Below, piece after piece: positions 33,501 to 45,189 of a DNA stretch of 64,000 nucleotides (positions within the stretch are counted from its first letter, which is position 1; each line of letters starts with the position of its first letter). Source of the DNA: Rhizophagus irregularis (Eukaryota; Glomeromycota; Glomeromycetes; Glomerales; Glomeraceae). Below the pieces are notes generated by a model. The model worked only from the letters and a program-made list of their open reading frames with translations. It made no database searches and was not told where the DNA came from. The stretch covers positions 3,683,001 to 3,747,000 of the forward strand of contig NC_089433.1 in the NCBI RefSeq assembly GCF_026210795.1, written 5' to 3'. Both the position numbers and the translations under genes were made by a program.

Positions 33501-34034
33501 GAAATTACCACTATTTAGCATATTTTGATGAGACAAAGCAAACAAAATATAATTTATTTATTTATGATTACTGAATAATTAGTTAAAATATTTACATTCA
33601 TAATGCTGGCCAAATGTACAAAAACGGACATAAATGTCCGTTTTTATAATTCCGGCCAAATTTATGTCCGTTTTTATAATTCTGGCCAAATTTGCAAACG
33701 GACATTTATGTCCGTTTTATAATTCCGGCCAAATTTTGCTGGGCGAAATTATCTTAATTCTGGCCAAATTAATGTGTAACCTTGAAAAAATTTTTGCCTT
33801 TTTTATAGTTACAAGATGGTACAAAATGTACATTAATGCAATGCTTGACCATGAGTTTATAAGTAAATATCCGGTCAAAAGTTATAAAATTGCCTTATTT
33901 GTAATTATAATGTTGGTAAGTTGTTTGGACCAATCAGATCTCGTGGGCTAATCTGGCCCATGGGCAGTTTATAAGCTAGGATGTAGTGTACGCCCACTTA
34001 GCTTAGAAACTATGCCGATCATTTGGCTGGGGTG
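30502..34034. mobile_element. 3.5-kb foldback transposon, palindromic along its length
   Basis: The ends are CACCCCAGCCAAATGATCG and its inverted copy. The two arms mirror each other almost to the centre: both hold CCCATGGGC, GGCCAGAATTAAGATAATTT-type, and GGACATAAATGTCC motifs, then AT-rich tandem units, and the apex (about 32235-32265) is flanked by inverted TTTGGATTTGC words. The left arm carries about 180 bp (30547-30726) absent from the right arm. There is no transposase gene; open frames in the arms are mirrored and not coding-like. The element is non-autonomous. An 8-bp target duplication and CA-start ends are compatible with hAT-type mobilisation (inference). Confidence 0.85.
31670..32110. 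repeat. Tandem ~165-172-bp units in the left arm of the foldback element
   Basis: The anchor ACATTACATATTTATGGAAG or a close variant occurs at 31679, 31851 and 32015, giving unit lengths of about 172 and 164 bp; a more degenerate unit may precede them from about 31490. Inverted counterparts lie in the right arm at about 32430-32850. Tandem units inside long inverted arms are the hallmark of foldback elements. Confidence 0.7.
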
Positions 34035-34086
34035 AAAAAAACTTTACGTAGAATTAAGAAGTTAGAATTGCAGATCTAAATCTGCT

Positions 34087-34135
34087 TATTAACTTTATTT
34101 ATAATGTACCTTGCATTGTGAAACGAAATTTATAC
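34087..34135 (+). promoter_or_regulatory. Class 2 upstream block of gene E
   Basis: TTATTAACTTTATTTATAAT is followed by TTGCATTGTGAAACGAAATT (34111-), 137 nt before the ATG. It is almost identical to the block before gene C. It lies just outside the foldback element, so that insertion left the gene's near promoter intact. Confidence 0.45.
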
Positions 34136-34247
34136 AAATTTATCTATATTATTGTACATAAATATTATTTAACAAATTTAAAAAAAAAGTTCTTTCTTTC
34201 ATTTTTCCTTTTTTTCTTTTTTTTAAAAAAAAAAAATACGTAAAATA

Positions 34248-35754
34248 ATGTCTATTGAACTATTTTCTAAATTATTAAGTCAAAATTATATTGAACTATT
34301 AGAAGATAATGAATATTATGATATTACAATTGAAGTTGGTGAAGATCCTAATGTAAAAATCTTTCGTGCTCATATGAATATTTTATGTTATCGTTCTCCG
34401 TACTTACGACGAACTTTGGCTTCTAATAAAAAGAATGATAATGGTGTTTTATCACATATTAAATTGCCGAATATATCACCGGAAATCTTTCAAATTATCT
34501 TGAGGTAAATTTTTTATTTATTATGCAATCAAATTTAATATAAAATACCTAATTTAAATTTTTTTTTTTTAATATAGGTATATATATGGTGGTATTCTTT
34601 CATTCAATGGACAAGAAACCTCAGATATTCTAGGTACATTGGTAGCTGCAGATGAGCTTCATCTTCAAGAACTAGTTAATCATTTACAAAATTATTTAAT
34701 TAAAAATAATTCTGAGTGGTTGGAACAACATTTTGAACTTGTTCATCGGACGAGCTTCCAATCCAAATCATTATCAGAACTTCAACAATTTTGCATAAAT
34801 CTAATGGCTGAATCTCCTGAAAAAATATTTAAATCGTTTGATTTTACTTCACTTTCTGAAAAATCTTTAGTTACACTTATTAAAAGAGATGATTTACAAA
34901 TGAAAGAAATTGAAGTATGGGAATATGTTTTAAAATGGGGACTTGCTCAAAACTCAACTCTTAATCAAAATCCAGATACTTGGTCAGATGATGATTTTAA
35001 AACAATGAAAAATACCCTACAACATTGTTTACCCTTAATTAGATTTTTCTGTTTATCATCAAAAGAAATAATGCAAAAAGTTCGACCTTATCAAAAACTC
35101 TTAAGTAAGCAACTATATGAAGACTTAATATGCTCTTATATGGATCCTGATATTGTATCAACTGATAGTATTTTACTTCCTAGAAAAATTAAAAATAATA
35201 AAATTATTGATTCAAAAATTGTGGATTTTGATATTTTTTTAACTATTTTAAGATGGATTGACAATAATGATAGCAAATTTGCTCATGTCAGAGAATATTA
35301 TTTACCGCGTGAGTTTAATTTACTATTACGAGGAAGTAAAGATGGATTTACTCCTAGAAAATTTCATGAATTATGTAATGGTAAATATAATACTATTACG
35401 TTCATTAAAATAAAAGGAACAGATGAAATTATTGGTGGATATAATCCTTTAAAATGGGAATCTTCTGCTGATACTTGGGGTATTACTAATGGTAGTTTTA
35501 TTTTCTCTTTTATAAACAAGAATATTAAAGATGCAATTATTAGTAATGTAATAAATTTAAATCATGCTATTTATTTTAACACTAATTGTGGTCCATATTT
35601 TGGCGATGATATTGTTTTTTATAATTCGAAAGATCAATTTACAGATTATGATAAAATCCGCTGTAAAAAGTGTTGTTATGAAAAAAAGATAAGAGACTCT
35701 GAAGATTATTTTTCTATAGAAGATTATGAAGTATTTCAAATCATAAAGCGATAA
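34248..35754 (+). CDS. BTB-BACK-TLDc protein, copy E
   Basis: Exons 34248-34504 and 34578-35754 (intron 73 nt) encode 477 aa. BTB and BACK are as in copy B. TLDc departs more from the family consensus: LLLRGSKDGFTPRKFHELCN, GSFIFSF in place of DSFIFSF, and HAIYFNTNCGPYFGDD. The fragment at 46105-46358 carries the same variant (AIYCNIDC) and so derives from an E-like copy. It has a class 2 upstream block and the conserved 3' flank from about 35810. It ends FQIIKR. Confidence 0.92.
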
Positions 35755-36500
35755 TTTTATGGCGACAAGAATAATTTCTATTAATCATAAGAAATCAAAA
35801 TCACAAACTAAATTAGAGAAAACGCATTAATATTTATTTTAGTTTTTTTTTCCTTTTTTTATAATTAAAATACTACTGGAATAATTCCGTATAGTTCCAT
35901 AACTAGTATAACATTTAATACTTGGATATTATTTCTTAAAATTTCAACATGAAGTTTTATTTATGTAGTAAAGTAATCTCTTTTTTTGATACAAATATAA
36001 ATAAATACAAGTAAATAATCGATCCTTTTGTATTCATTTATTTATAAAATAATTAACTAAATATCATGAGCAGAACTGCCGTGATCATATCAAATTTGCA
36101 ATTAGCAAGAATTGTTATAATAAACTGTTGAATTGTTTAATTAATCAATAAGAATAATGAAACTAAAATTCAGATAACCGATTCCAGTTGAATTATATTG
36201 CAAATTGCAACTATGGGTAGAAAAAGATTGAAATTGCGCAACCGTGAACTAACCCCTTGTGAGTTTCATTTTATTTTAATAAAATTATTTATAGTGGCGA
36301 AACCGAAATAATTGTTGGTTTGCATTTTGCAATAATGTAGGATAACGTAATATATGTCAACTTTAAAAGGCGTAGGGTGAGATCTAGCAGAGGAATGAGA
36401 GTTAGAATCACAGATCTAATTAAAAACGTTAATTTAATTAATCTATGATATTTTCTATATTATAAAAGTTCAAATATCATTATCATATTATGTTTTTTAC
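35755..36500. other. Duplicated 3' flank of gene E
   Basis: 35810-35930 matches the family 3' block. 36290-36430 contains TTTGCAATAATGTAGGATAA and AGAATCACAGATCTAA, both shared with 46500-46640, so the duplicated unit extends well past the gene. No gene is seen. Confidence 0.5.
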
Positions 36501-36501
36501 A

Positions 36502-36905
36502 ATCAAGGCTCGTTATAACGAAGTTCGTTATAGTAAATTCAGCTTATAGTAATATTTTTCTATTTTCCCGGTTTACTTTTTTTATAATAATTTTATTCGT
36601 TATAGTAAACTTACTAATAAAATCTCGATATTGGATATAGTGAACTTTTTTAAAAAATTTACTATAGAACATATACTATAAATTTATGCTAATTGCGAAC
36701 TACTTTTTTTGTATTTATCTAATTTAGTGAATATCAAGATGATATCAATAAAGTTTATTTGGAATTACAAAAAACTAAATTTACAAGGTCATATTATAGC
36801 TGAGGAATTTATTTATATTGACAATTAAATCCCAATAGTACCATTATCAAATAAAAAAATTATAGATATAATAATTAAAAAATTAGAAATTAATATTATC
36901 TAGTA
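36502..36905 (+). mobile_element. Possible pogo/Tigger-type transposon relic
   Basis: It begins with CAATCAAGGCTCGTTATAAC, like the CAGTCAA..TCG.TATAACGA ends of pogo-type elements, then repeats CGTTATAGTAAA. A decayed plus-strand reading at about 36738-36903 (HIIAEEFIYIDN, stop, IPIVPLSNKKIIDIIIK) resembles the C-terminal tail I associate with CENP-B/Tigger-type transposases. The right end was not found. Treat as tentative. Confidence 0.3.
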
Positions 36906-37551
36906 AAAAATTTTAAAATCCGCTCATAATATTATAATTAATTAGAATTCTATAATTATGTGTATACCGAACGAAATGAAATATTTTATTCTCTTTTATG
37001 TTTTCTCAAAAAATGCTTTGTTTTTACTTTTTTGATAAAAAAAAAAAGTTCATTAATTATTGTAAATAACAGGATATTAAGAAAAAAGCTTCCTTCTTTC
37101 ATTGTAGAATATTCAATGCTTGAAGAATATGATGTTCCTTTAAATGTAAAATTTGATGTTATTAGCCATATTTCTTAAATATAATACAAAATATTGTGCT
37201 TGGTAGATGAAATCCTCACAAGATACATAATTTAGTAACTGAATAAAAAAAATATTCTTGAAAAATTTGGGTTGACCAGGATAAATTGAAAACACTAAAG
37301 AAAAGCTCTAAATTAATTTAAGTTTTTAAGAATTTTTCTCGTTTTTTAAATTATGATTGTCGAAAAATAACTTTAAATTTTTAAGGGAGAACAATAAATA
37401 TCATAATTCTAATAATATTAAATACTTTTCTTGGGGACAAAATCCCCTCGCTAAGAAAATCATCTGAAAAAACTTAATTTGCTAGTTTAACTTTATTTAT
37501 TTGATTTATTTGTAAGAAAATTCAAATATGATAATCACTAATTCATAGTAA
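36906..37551. other. Intergenic, possible terminal exon
   Basis: A plus-strand frame from a TAACAG acceptor (37073-37178) reads LPSFIVEYSMLEEYDVPLNV and ends at TAA. It looks protein-like, but no upstream exon or family was recognised. The rest is AT-rich and unannotated. Confidence 0.3.
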
Positions 37552-39761
37552 TTAATAAATAAATTTTCCACCATTTAATGCATGATTCCAAGCATGATAC
37601 CAAAGATGTTGCTTTGGTTCAATTGGAATATCTCCTTTACTTTTTAATCCATTAATCCAATATTTAAGTGGTGTCTCTCCATTATTTTGTATAGTTGGTT
37701 GTAAACAATCAAGCACATATTTAAATAATAAATCACCAGTAAGAACAGGGATTTTAAGTACACTAGCAATATAATCAGCTGATTTGGCTTTAATACATAT
37801 TGGAGCCCAAAGATCTGCTACATTTGGACTGTCCATATGCCAACTTCCGTCGTTATTATCTACACTAGCTCCAAATACAAAAACATGCTTAGAAGTTAAT
37901 TCTGAAAGTTCTCTAACATCATAATAATAATAAGGGTGAAGATTCAATGGATCTTCATAATCATATTGTTCAAGTGGATCTCTAAAATAAATTTTTAAGT
38001 TAAATTTGAGATTTCTTATGATGAAAATAATTATTTTGACACATTAAAACACTTACATGTTTTTGGCATGACCATTTTTTTTTTCGTTACTTAAAATTAA
38101 ATAATGTTAATAAATAAACACATAAGTATAAATAAATACAGAAAAGTTGACATATACTTTATGATTTCCAGATCTTCACTAGGTAAGATTACAACAGAAG
38201 CTGTCCAAATAGCACTTACGGTACAATCATAATGGGTAGAAACATAGTTGTAATGATAGCTGTAATGGATATGTTACTATTTACTGGAGAAGTAATCTTG
38301 ATTCCAGTTCTATTAACACTAATGTTATAAATATTACGAAAGCACTCAAATGATGAAATTGGCTCAGTATAGGGACGAATAGATTCAAAAATAGCTTGAG
38401 TTTCCGGGTCATGTACTAATGCATCTGATTTTTTTTGTTTAATAGGAAATTTTTGAATTATGTCATAAGCTATTGGTAATAAATCTTTATCAAGATTTGA
38501 AAGTCTAGAATAATTATCAATTGCAAATTGGCGAAACCATCCTCTTGTCAATGTAGTGCAAATCCTAGCAAGTGCTAAACTGTAAGAAGTTTCTTGATTT
38601 TTGGAAATCATTGGAATAAGATATCTTTCAAGTGCAATTACCATTGCTTCTTCTTTAACGCAATTAAGCTTTGTTTTATAGTCAAGGTTCTCAAAAAGAG
38701 ATTTTTTTGTCCATGCTTTAGACTATTTTGCATTTTTTTTTTATGTTAGTATTTAGGTTTTATACAAATAATGACTTATAATAATTAAATTTTTATACCT
38801 GATCATCTTTTAAACTTTTATAAATTGGTTGATCACCATATTTAACGAGTTCATGTAAGTAATCATGGGGAACATGCTTTTGTACAAATAGAATGTCTTC
38901 GTGATCCAAGAATTCTTCATTGGTCATATTTAATTTGATGTGTGCGCCTGGTTTACCTCGTATGATTTCAGTTTCCTTGATACGAGTCTTTAACATAAGT
39001 TCAATTGGCTTATCACGTTGTGGACTGCATAATGGTTGAGTCATTGATACTTTATTATATCCCAATAAAATTCTTAACAAATGTAAGTCTGCAATATTCT
39101 TTTGAAAATCAGCTGGCCAATAAATGTGAGATGTTTTCAAAGCTTCAAGAATTTTTAATGGAGCAACAATACATGGAAAACTTGATAATAATGGAAACAA
39201 CATTTTATCTTCAATATTGCGACACAAATCACTAATCATCAGAGCACTTATTTTTTGTTGAATATCATTAAACATTTCAAATTCAATTTTACTTTCACTT
39301 AAGTTTATGTTGTCCTCAACATAGTTGTCATCTTCATTATTATTATCATTCTCATCACTTTCTTCTTCATTTAGAATAACATTTGACTTCATATTTCTAA
39401 GATCCATTTTATCAGAGACAAGTTCAATATCAAAGTTGATAGATTTTCCATTTGTAAATGGGTCAATACACCCTCCAACAAGTTTTAATCCACCCCCTGG
39501 ATAATGAATTAATTTTATATTTTTAAAAGTTACATTAGAACTTTTAGCTTTATTAATAAATAAAGTTGATTGTGAAGGGGTTGCAACTAAATCCCAATCA
39601 TTAGGTTCACGGAAGAAAGGCACGTGCCATTTTGCAGCACGAGAACCAATAAGCACAGGATATTTTATAAGAGAAGTGCAGCCTCCATCAATTTTGGAGA
39701 TATTATTTAGAATTGATAATATTTTCTTAGAATTATAAGCGAGGGTTTGAGGTTTAATCAT
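37552..39761 (-). CDS. Nucleotidyltransferase-like protein, five exons
   Basis: The model is exons 38799-39761, 38346-38722, 38158-38259, 38057-38089 and 37552-37981 on the minus strand: 634 aa, all phases consistent. The junction at 38346/38259 uses a weak GTGCTT donor (86-nt intron) and is the least certain. Exon 1 has LIGSRAAKW (G39, S40) followed by PNDWDL (D55, D57), the Gly-Ser then Asp-x-Asp arrangement of the nucleotidyltransferase fold. An acidic Asn/Asp/Glu stretch follows at ~130-150, and HDYLHELVKYGDQPIYK (H299, D300, H303, E304) at ~299-315. I associate that second motif with uncharacterised nucleotidyltransferase-like proteins of phages and large DNA viruses, from memory and not checked. 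Substrate unknown. It interrupts the BTB array and is not part of it. Confidence 0.65.
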
Positions 39762-40503
39762 TTTTTTTTAATAAAATTTTTAATTTATCAGATGAGTTGG
39801 AAACAAAAAAAAAAAAATACTTAGGGGTTTAGTTAAATAATCGAATATAGTGTTTCTATTTTTGTATTAACTTTCTTTTCTTACGTAAACATTAACGTTA
39901 AATTAACACATGATTATCAATGTGAAGTGTTGTATAATCAACAAAAAGGTTTAAATTAAAAATCATGTTCAGGAAAGGATGTCTCAAACAAAATTATGAA
40001 CTTCAAATTATAATAGTAAGAGATTAAACAACACATGCAGAAATCAAGGAGAATAAGGTGAAATCAAATAGAAGGAATAAATCATATTATAGAAAATGTG
40101 ATTTTTTTTTTAATTAATTTTCATATTTTGTTATATCATTATGATAAATAATGAAATAGTGAATTGTAATTTGAATTTTAATATAAGTATTAAATTATCC
40201 GTACATTTAATTTGCTGATGATCCAATATTTGTAATAATTATTATAAATTATATATTTCAATGTCAATATTCGTGATCGTCAATGATAAATATTATGTGA
40301 TTTGATGAGATCGATCATTGGGTCAAAATGCACGTGATTAATTGATATCTTGGAATATTTTTATAATTTGGTTATTCCATTTTAAACCAAGGCATCTTTG
40401 GTGTTAAGCTTAACTTAGTGTTAAAATGTGTTTATTTGTATACGCTGATATCAATTAATCCATAAAAAAAACTAAATAAAAATAAATTCTTCCATTTTAC
40501 TTA
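39762..40503. other. Intergenic upstream of the nucleotidyltransferase-like gene
   Basis: AT-rich, with no supported gene. It must include the minus-strand promoter of the gene ending at 37552. No specific site was recognised. Confidence 0.4.
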
Positions 40504-40674
40504 CTATATATTAATGATAGGATTAATTTTATTACGTTCTTTTAATAGTCCTTCATATAGAAAATAAACAAAATTTAATGAACAAATCATACCAAATGAT
40601 AAAATTGATAGACTGTCACTCATAGACAAAATACTAGTTGGATTTTTGAATGGCAGAAAGGAATCCTTTCTCAT
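40504..40674 (-). CDS. Small hypothetical membrane protein, 56 aa
   Basis: A short frame runs from an ATG (40672-40674) to a TAG (40504-40506). The product starts MRKDSFLPFKNPTSILSMSD, then has one hydrophobic segment (ILSFGMICSLNFVYFLY, about residues 24-41) and a short basic tail. Composition and the single membrane span look like a small organelle or ER membrane protein or the last exon of a larger one. I do not recognise a family. An unspliced accidental frame is possible in this AT-rich DNA. Confidence 0.33.
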   Translation of the reverse strand: MRKDSFLPFKNPTSILSMSDSLSILSFGMICSLNFVYFLYEGLLKERNKINPIINI

Positions 40675-41621
40675 AATAATTTATTTATATAATTTGTTAG
40701 ATAAAAAATTTTTTATAGATAAGTCATAATAATAAAAATAGAGAGAAAATCACTGTAGATGAGTTTATAAATAAAGTTACTGATAGTATAGTAGGTCAAC
40801 TACTGGGCGGTCATTCTTGAAAAACAAGAACCAATAAATTACACACAAATAGACAGAACCCACTTGTGCTGCTTTGAAGGAAATTATATTGCAAGTATGT
40901 GACTAATATATCTAGTTATCTAATAAAAGAAAAATAACTTGTTTTATTTTACACAGTATACCATATTAATCTTTAGAGCGTCTGAAGTGCTATAATCACA
41001 ATAAAGGATATAAACATCATTAAATTTATTATAAATATTAAATTATATGTTAGATTATATGTTAAAAGTTAGTGCTTTGTTGCAAATTTTTAATTTATTT
41101 CTAGTTTATTCAGTTTAACTCAGTTTAATTATGATTGAAACTCCTGATTGTGAAGGGATTTGCTTTCTAAGAATTTTTTTTGCTGTAAATTTTTAAAACA
41201 GAAAGGGCATCTTAAAACATTAGGTCAATTAATTATGCAAATAATTAAAATACTTATTTGTAAATAAATGTTAATATATTATACATTTCATACCAATTAA
41301 ACAAATTTTAAAAACGCCAATATGATGAAAATTGCAGATCTATCCATTCCAAGTTAGAACATTTATATTATTTCCACAAAAATTGAATCAGAACTCTTTA
41401 CTCATAAAAATGATTTACTTGAATTTCAATATAATATTATATCATCAAAAAAGCTTTTTTATTTTAATATGAGAACTTGGGAGCTCTTGATGCTTTAAAA
41501 TGATAAAATTGAAAACTTTCGTTTAAAGGAACTTTTTATATTAATATAAAGTTTACTATATAAAAATCTTTGAATATTCGGTTATAGTTGAACAAAAATA
41601 GTTAGACCCGAGTAACGTGGC
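40675..41621. other. Intergenic, AT-rich
   Basis: No gene, repeat or element is supported here until the upstream block of gene F. Confidence 0.4.
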
Positions 41622-41646
41622 TTGCATTGTGAAACGAAATTTATAC
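41622..41646 (+). promoter_or_regulatory. Class 2 upstream block of gene F
   Basis: TTGCATTGTGAAACGAAATT plus TATAC, 154 nt before the ATG. The preceding TTATTAACTTTATTTA part found in other copies is missing here, so the conserved core is the TTGCATTG half. Confidence 0.45.
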
Positions 41647-41775
41647 TTATTTTATCTAGTCAATGATTATATAATTGTACATCAATATAATAATTATTAT
41701 TTAACTTGCCAAATTTAAAAAAAAGTTTTTTTTTCTCTTTTTTTTATTTTTTTTTTAAGAAAAAAATCGTAAATA

Positions 41776-43280
41776 ATGTCTACTGAATTGTTTTCTAAAT
41801 TATTAAGCCAAAACTATATTGAACTATTAGAAGATAACGAATATTATGATATTACAATTGAAGTTGGTGAAGATCCTAATGTAAAAATTTTTCGTGCTCA
41901 CATGAATATTTTGTGTTACCGTTCTCCATATTTACGACGAATATTAGCTTCCAATAAAAAGAACAACGATAACGTATTAACCCATATTAAATTACCGAAT
42001 ATATCACCGAAAAATTTTGAAATTATTTTAAGGTAAGCTTTTTAATTCTCACAATCAAATTTATATTACTATAAATAATTAATATTTAAATTTTTTATTA
42101 TAGGTATATTTATGGTGGAATTATTTCATTGAATGGACAAGAAACTTCGGAAATTTTAAATACATTGGTAGCTGCGGATGAGCTTCATCTTCAAGAGCTA
42201 GTTAATTATTTACAAAAATATTTAGTTGAAAATAATTCTGAATGGTTAGAACAACATTTTGAACTTATTCATCGGACAAGCTTCCAATCTAATAATTTAT
42301 CAGAACTTCAACAATTTTGTACAAACTTAATGGCTGAATTTCCCGAAAGAATATTTAAGTCATTTGATTTTACTTCCCTTCCTGAAAAATCTCTAATTTC
42401 ACTCATTAAAAAGGATGATTTACAAATGAAAGAATTTGAAGTGTGGGAACATGTATTAAAATGGGGTTTTGCACAAAATCCAAATCTTGTTTCAGACCCT
42501 GACGCTTGGTCAGACGATGATTTCGAAACAATGAAAAATACTTTGCAAAATTGTTTGCCCTTAATTCGATTTTTTTGCTTATCATCTAAAGAATTAACAC
42601 AAAAAGTTCGTCCGTATCAAAAACTCTTAAGTAAACAACTTTATGAAGACTTAATAGATTCTTATATGGACCCTGATAGGGTATCAACTGATAATATTTT
42701 ATTTCCTAGAAATATCAAAACTATTGATTCAAAATTAGTTAATTCAAATATTGTTTCATTTATTTCAAGAAGGATTGATAAAATAGATGTTAATTATAAT
42801 AGAAAATTTACTTATATTAGAGAATATCTACCGTACAAATTTAAATTATTATTAAGAGGAAGTAGAGATGGATTTACTCCTAAAAAATTTCATGAATTAT
42901 GTGATGATATATCTAATACTGTTACGTTTTTTAAAGTAAAAGGGGAGAATGAAATTATTGGCGGATATAATCCTTTAAAATGGATGTCTTCTGATGGATC
43001 TTGGCATAAAACTGATGAAAGTTTTATTTTTTCTTTTAAAAATAAGGATATTAATAATGCAATAATTAGTGATATAGAAGAAACAAATTGTGGCTTTTAT
43101 AATGGCTTTCAATATGGTCCATCCTTTGGCAATGATATTAATATATTTAATTCTAACGATCAATTTGCAGATTATAATAATATTAGTTATTCGAAGCAAC
43201 ATTATAAAAAGAAGATAAGAGATTCTAGAGGTGATTTTAATATAGAAGATTACGAAGTATTTCAAATCGTAAAACGCTAG
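41776..43280 (+). CDS. BTB-BACK-TLDc protein, copy F
   Basis: Exons 41776-42032 and 42104-43280 (intron 71 nt) encode 477 aa. The BTB exon ends NISPKNFEIILR (others NISPEIFQIILR). BACK carries KEFEVWEHVLKWGFAQN. The linker NIKTIDSKLVNSN and the TLDc piece GSWHKTDESFIFSFKNKD place it with copy C. The TLDc loop is EETNCGFYNGFQYGPSFG. It ends FQIVKR and is followed by the 3' block at about 43335-43450. The next, decayed copy G starts only about 480 bp downstream. Confidence 0.92.
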
Positions 43281-43761
43281 TTTTATGAGACAAATAAATT
43301 CCTATTACCATAAGAAATCGAAATTATAAACTAAGGATTTTAATTGGAGAACGTATTCGTGTTTTATTTTAATCATTTTTCTTTTTTTTTTACATTACTG
43401 AAATAATTCCATAGTTCCGTAGCTTGTATTACGTTTAATACTCGGACATTTACCAATCTTTTCTCTTATGAAAGCTTTATGTATTAAAGTAAACCTATTT
43501 TTTAATGCAAATAACAAATAAATATAAATAAATCATAAATTTTTTTTTAAAATCCAAAAATAATAACAAAAAATTCCGCAACAAAAAGTTCAAATGTATT
43601 AAATGTATTGTATTGTCGTATTTGTATTTATTAACTTTATTTATAACGTATCTTGCATTATGAAACGAAAATATCTAGCCATAGATTATAATTGTAACAA
43701 TTATTATTAACAAATTTAAAAAAAAATTTTTTTTTTTTAATAAAAAAAAATTCGTAAAATA

Positions 43762-45189
43762 ATGTCTACTGAACTGTTTCTAAATTATTAAGTTGAAAAT
43801 TATATTAAACTACTATTAGAAGATAATGAATATTATGATATTACAATTGAAGTTTTTCGTATTCATATGAATATTTTATGTTATTTCACGAAGATTGATT
43901 TCTAGTAAGATAATGTTATCACACATTAAATTACCAAATATCACCGGAAAATTTTCAAATTATTTTAGTGTAAATTTTTTTAAATATTATACACTCAAAC
44001 TTATCTACATAATTTTTTTTATGTAGGTATATTTATGGTGGTATGTTTTCGTTAAATAAACTTGACATTTCAGATTTTCTTAAAATTTTGGCGCTGCAGA
44101 TAACCTTCATCTTCAAGAACTAGTATTGAAAATAATTCAAATTGGATGGAGCAACATTTTGGGTTTACTCAACAAATTAGTTCACAATCTAATAATTTAT
44201 TAGAATTTTGTACAAATTAAATGTGAAAAAAAATATTTAAATCTTTTGATTTCACTCACTTTTTGAAAATCTTTAATTTTACTTATTAAAAGAGCCCCGT
44301 AAAAAAAGTCGATCCGTTTTTTATATTCCATCTTTTTTCCGTAAAAGGCTCATATTTCCGGAATTAATAACCTTATATCACGGAATTTATCGAATTATTT
44401 ACATTTTCCGTTGAATGGATCCGGGTTTTTACAAAAATAGCGGATAAAATTTTTATAGAAGAAATTGAAGTATGGGAGCATTTACTAAAATGGGGTCTTG
44501 CAGAGAATCCAAATCTTATTCCAGATCCTAAATCTTACTTCAAAACGATAAAAATATTGTTTACCTTTATTTAGATTTTTTTGGTTTATCATTTTGAGAA
44601 TTCTCATAAAAAGTTCGACCATATCAAAAACTAGATCGACAACTATTAAATATCTTGGTAGTGTGTTAAAATACAACGTTCAAGAAAAATTAATGATTCT
44701 CAAATTAATGATTGATCCTAATATTATTTCAACTGTTTCAAAATGGGTTGAATAAAGTGGTTATTAATGATGTTTACCATATAAAATTTGAACTATCTAT
44801 AAAAGGATATACTCCTAATAATTATGTGATGATAAATCTGATACTGTTACATTTATTAAAGTAAATGGGATGGAAGAAATTGTTGGTGGATATAATTCTT
44901 TAAATGGGAATCTTCTAATATTTGGGAACTAATGATAGTTTTATTTTTCTTTTAATAATAGAAATATTGAAGATGTTATAATAAGTAATGTTAAAAATAC
45001 AGATCACGCATTGAATTATCGCTCTGATTATAGTACATATTTTGGCCGAGATATTATTACATCATATAGTTCTAGTGATCAATTTACAGACTATGACAGT
45101 ATTCGCTGTAAAAAGGAAAATGATAAGAGATTCTGAAGGTTTATTTTTCTATAGAAGATTACGAAGTATTTCAAAACATAAAGCTCTAG
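43762..45189 (+). pseudogene. BTB-BACK-TLDc copy G, heavily decayed
   Basis: It has a recognisable class 2 upstream block (TTGCATTATGAAACGAAA at 43653), an ATG (MSTELF reading), a shortened BTB part, the exon 2 start (TATATTTATGGTGGTATG at ~44027), BACK, and TLDc ending with the KAL stop at 45187-45189. Small deletions throughout shift the frame repeatedly. About 160 bp at 44296-44457 are inserted between IKR and EEIEVWEH; this insert has loosely inverted ends (CGTAAAAAAAGTCGATCCG) and may be an uncharacterised short element. The upstream variant LDISDFLKIL links the copy to pseudogene A. Confidence 0.88.

Noticed and set aside
30795-33951. Two similar open frames, 30795-31139 (minus) and 33634-33951 (plus)
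   Set aside because: They are the same sequence read from the two inverted arms of the foldback element, lack a recognisable domain and are explained by its repeats.
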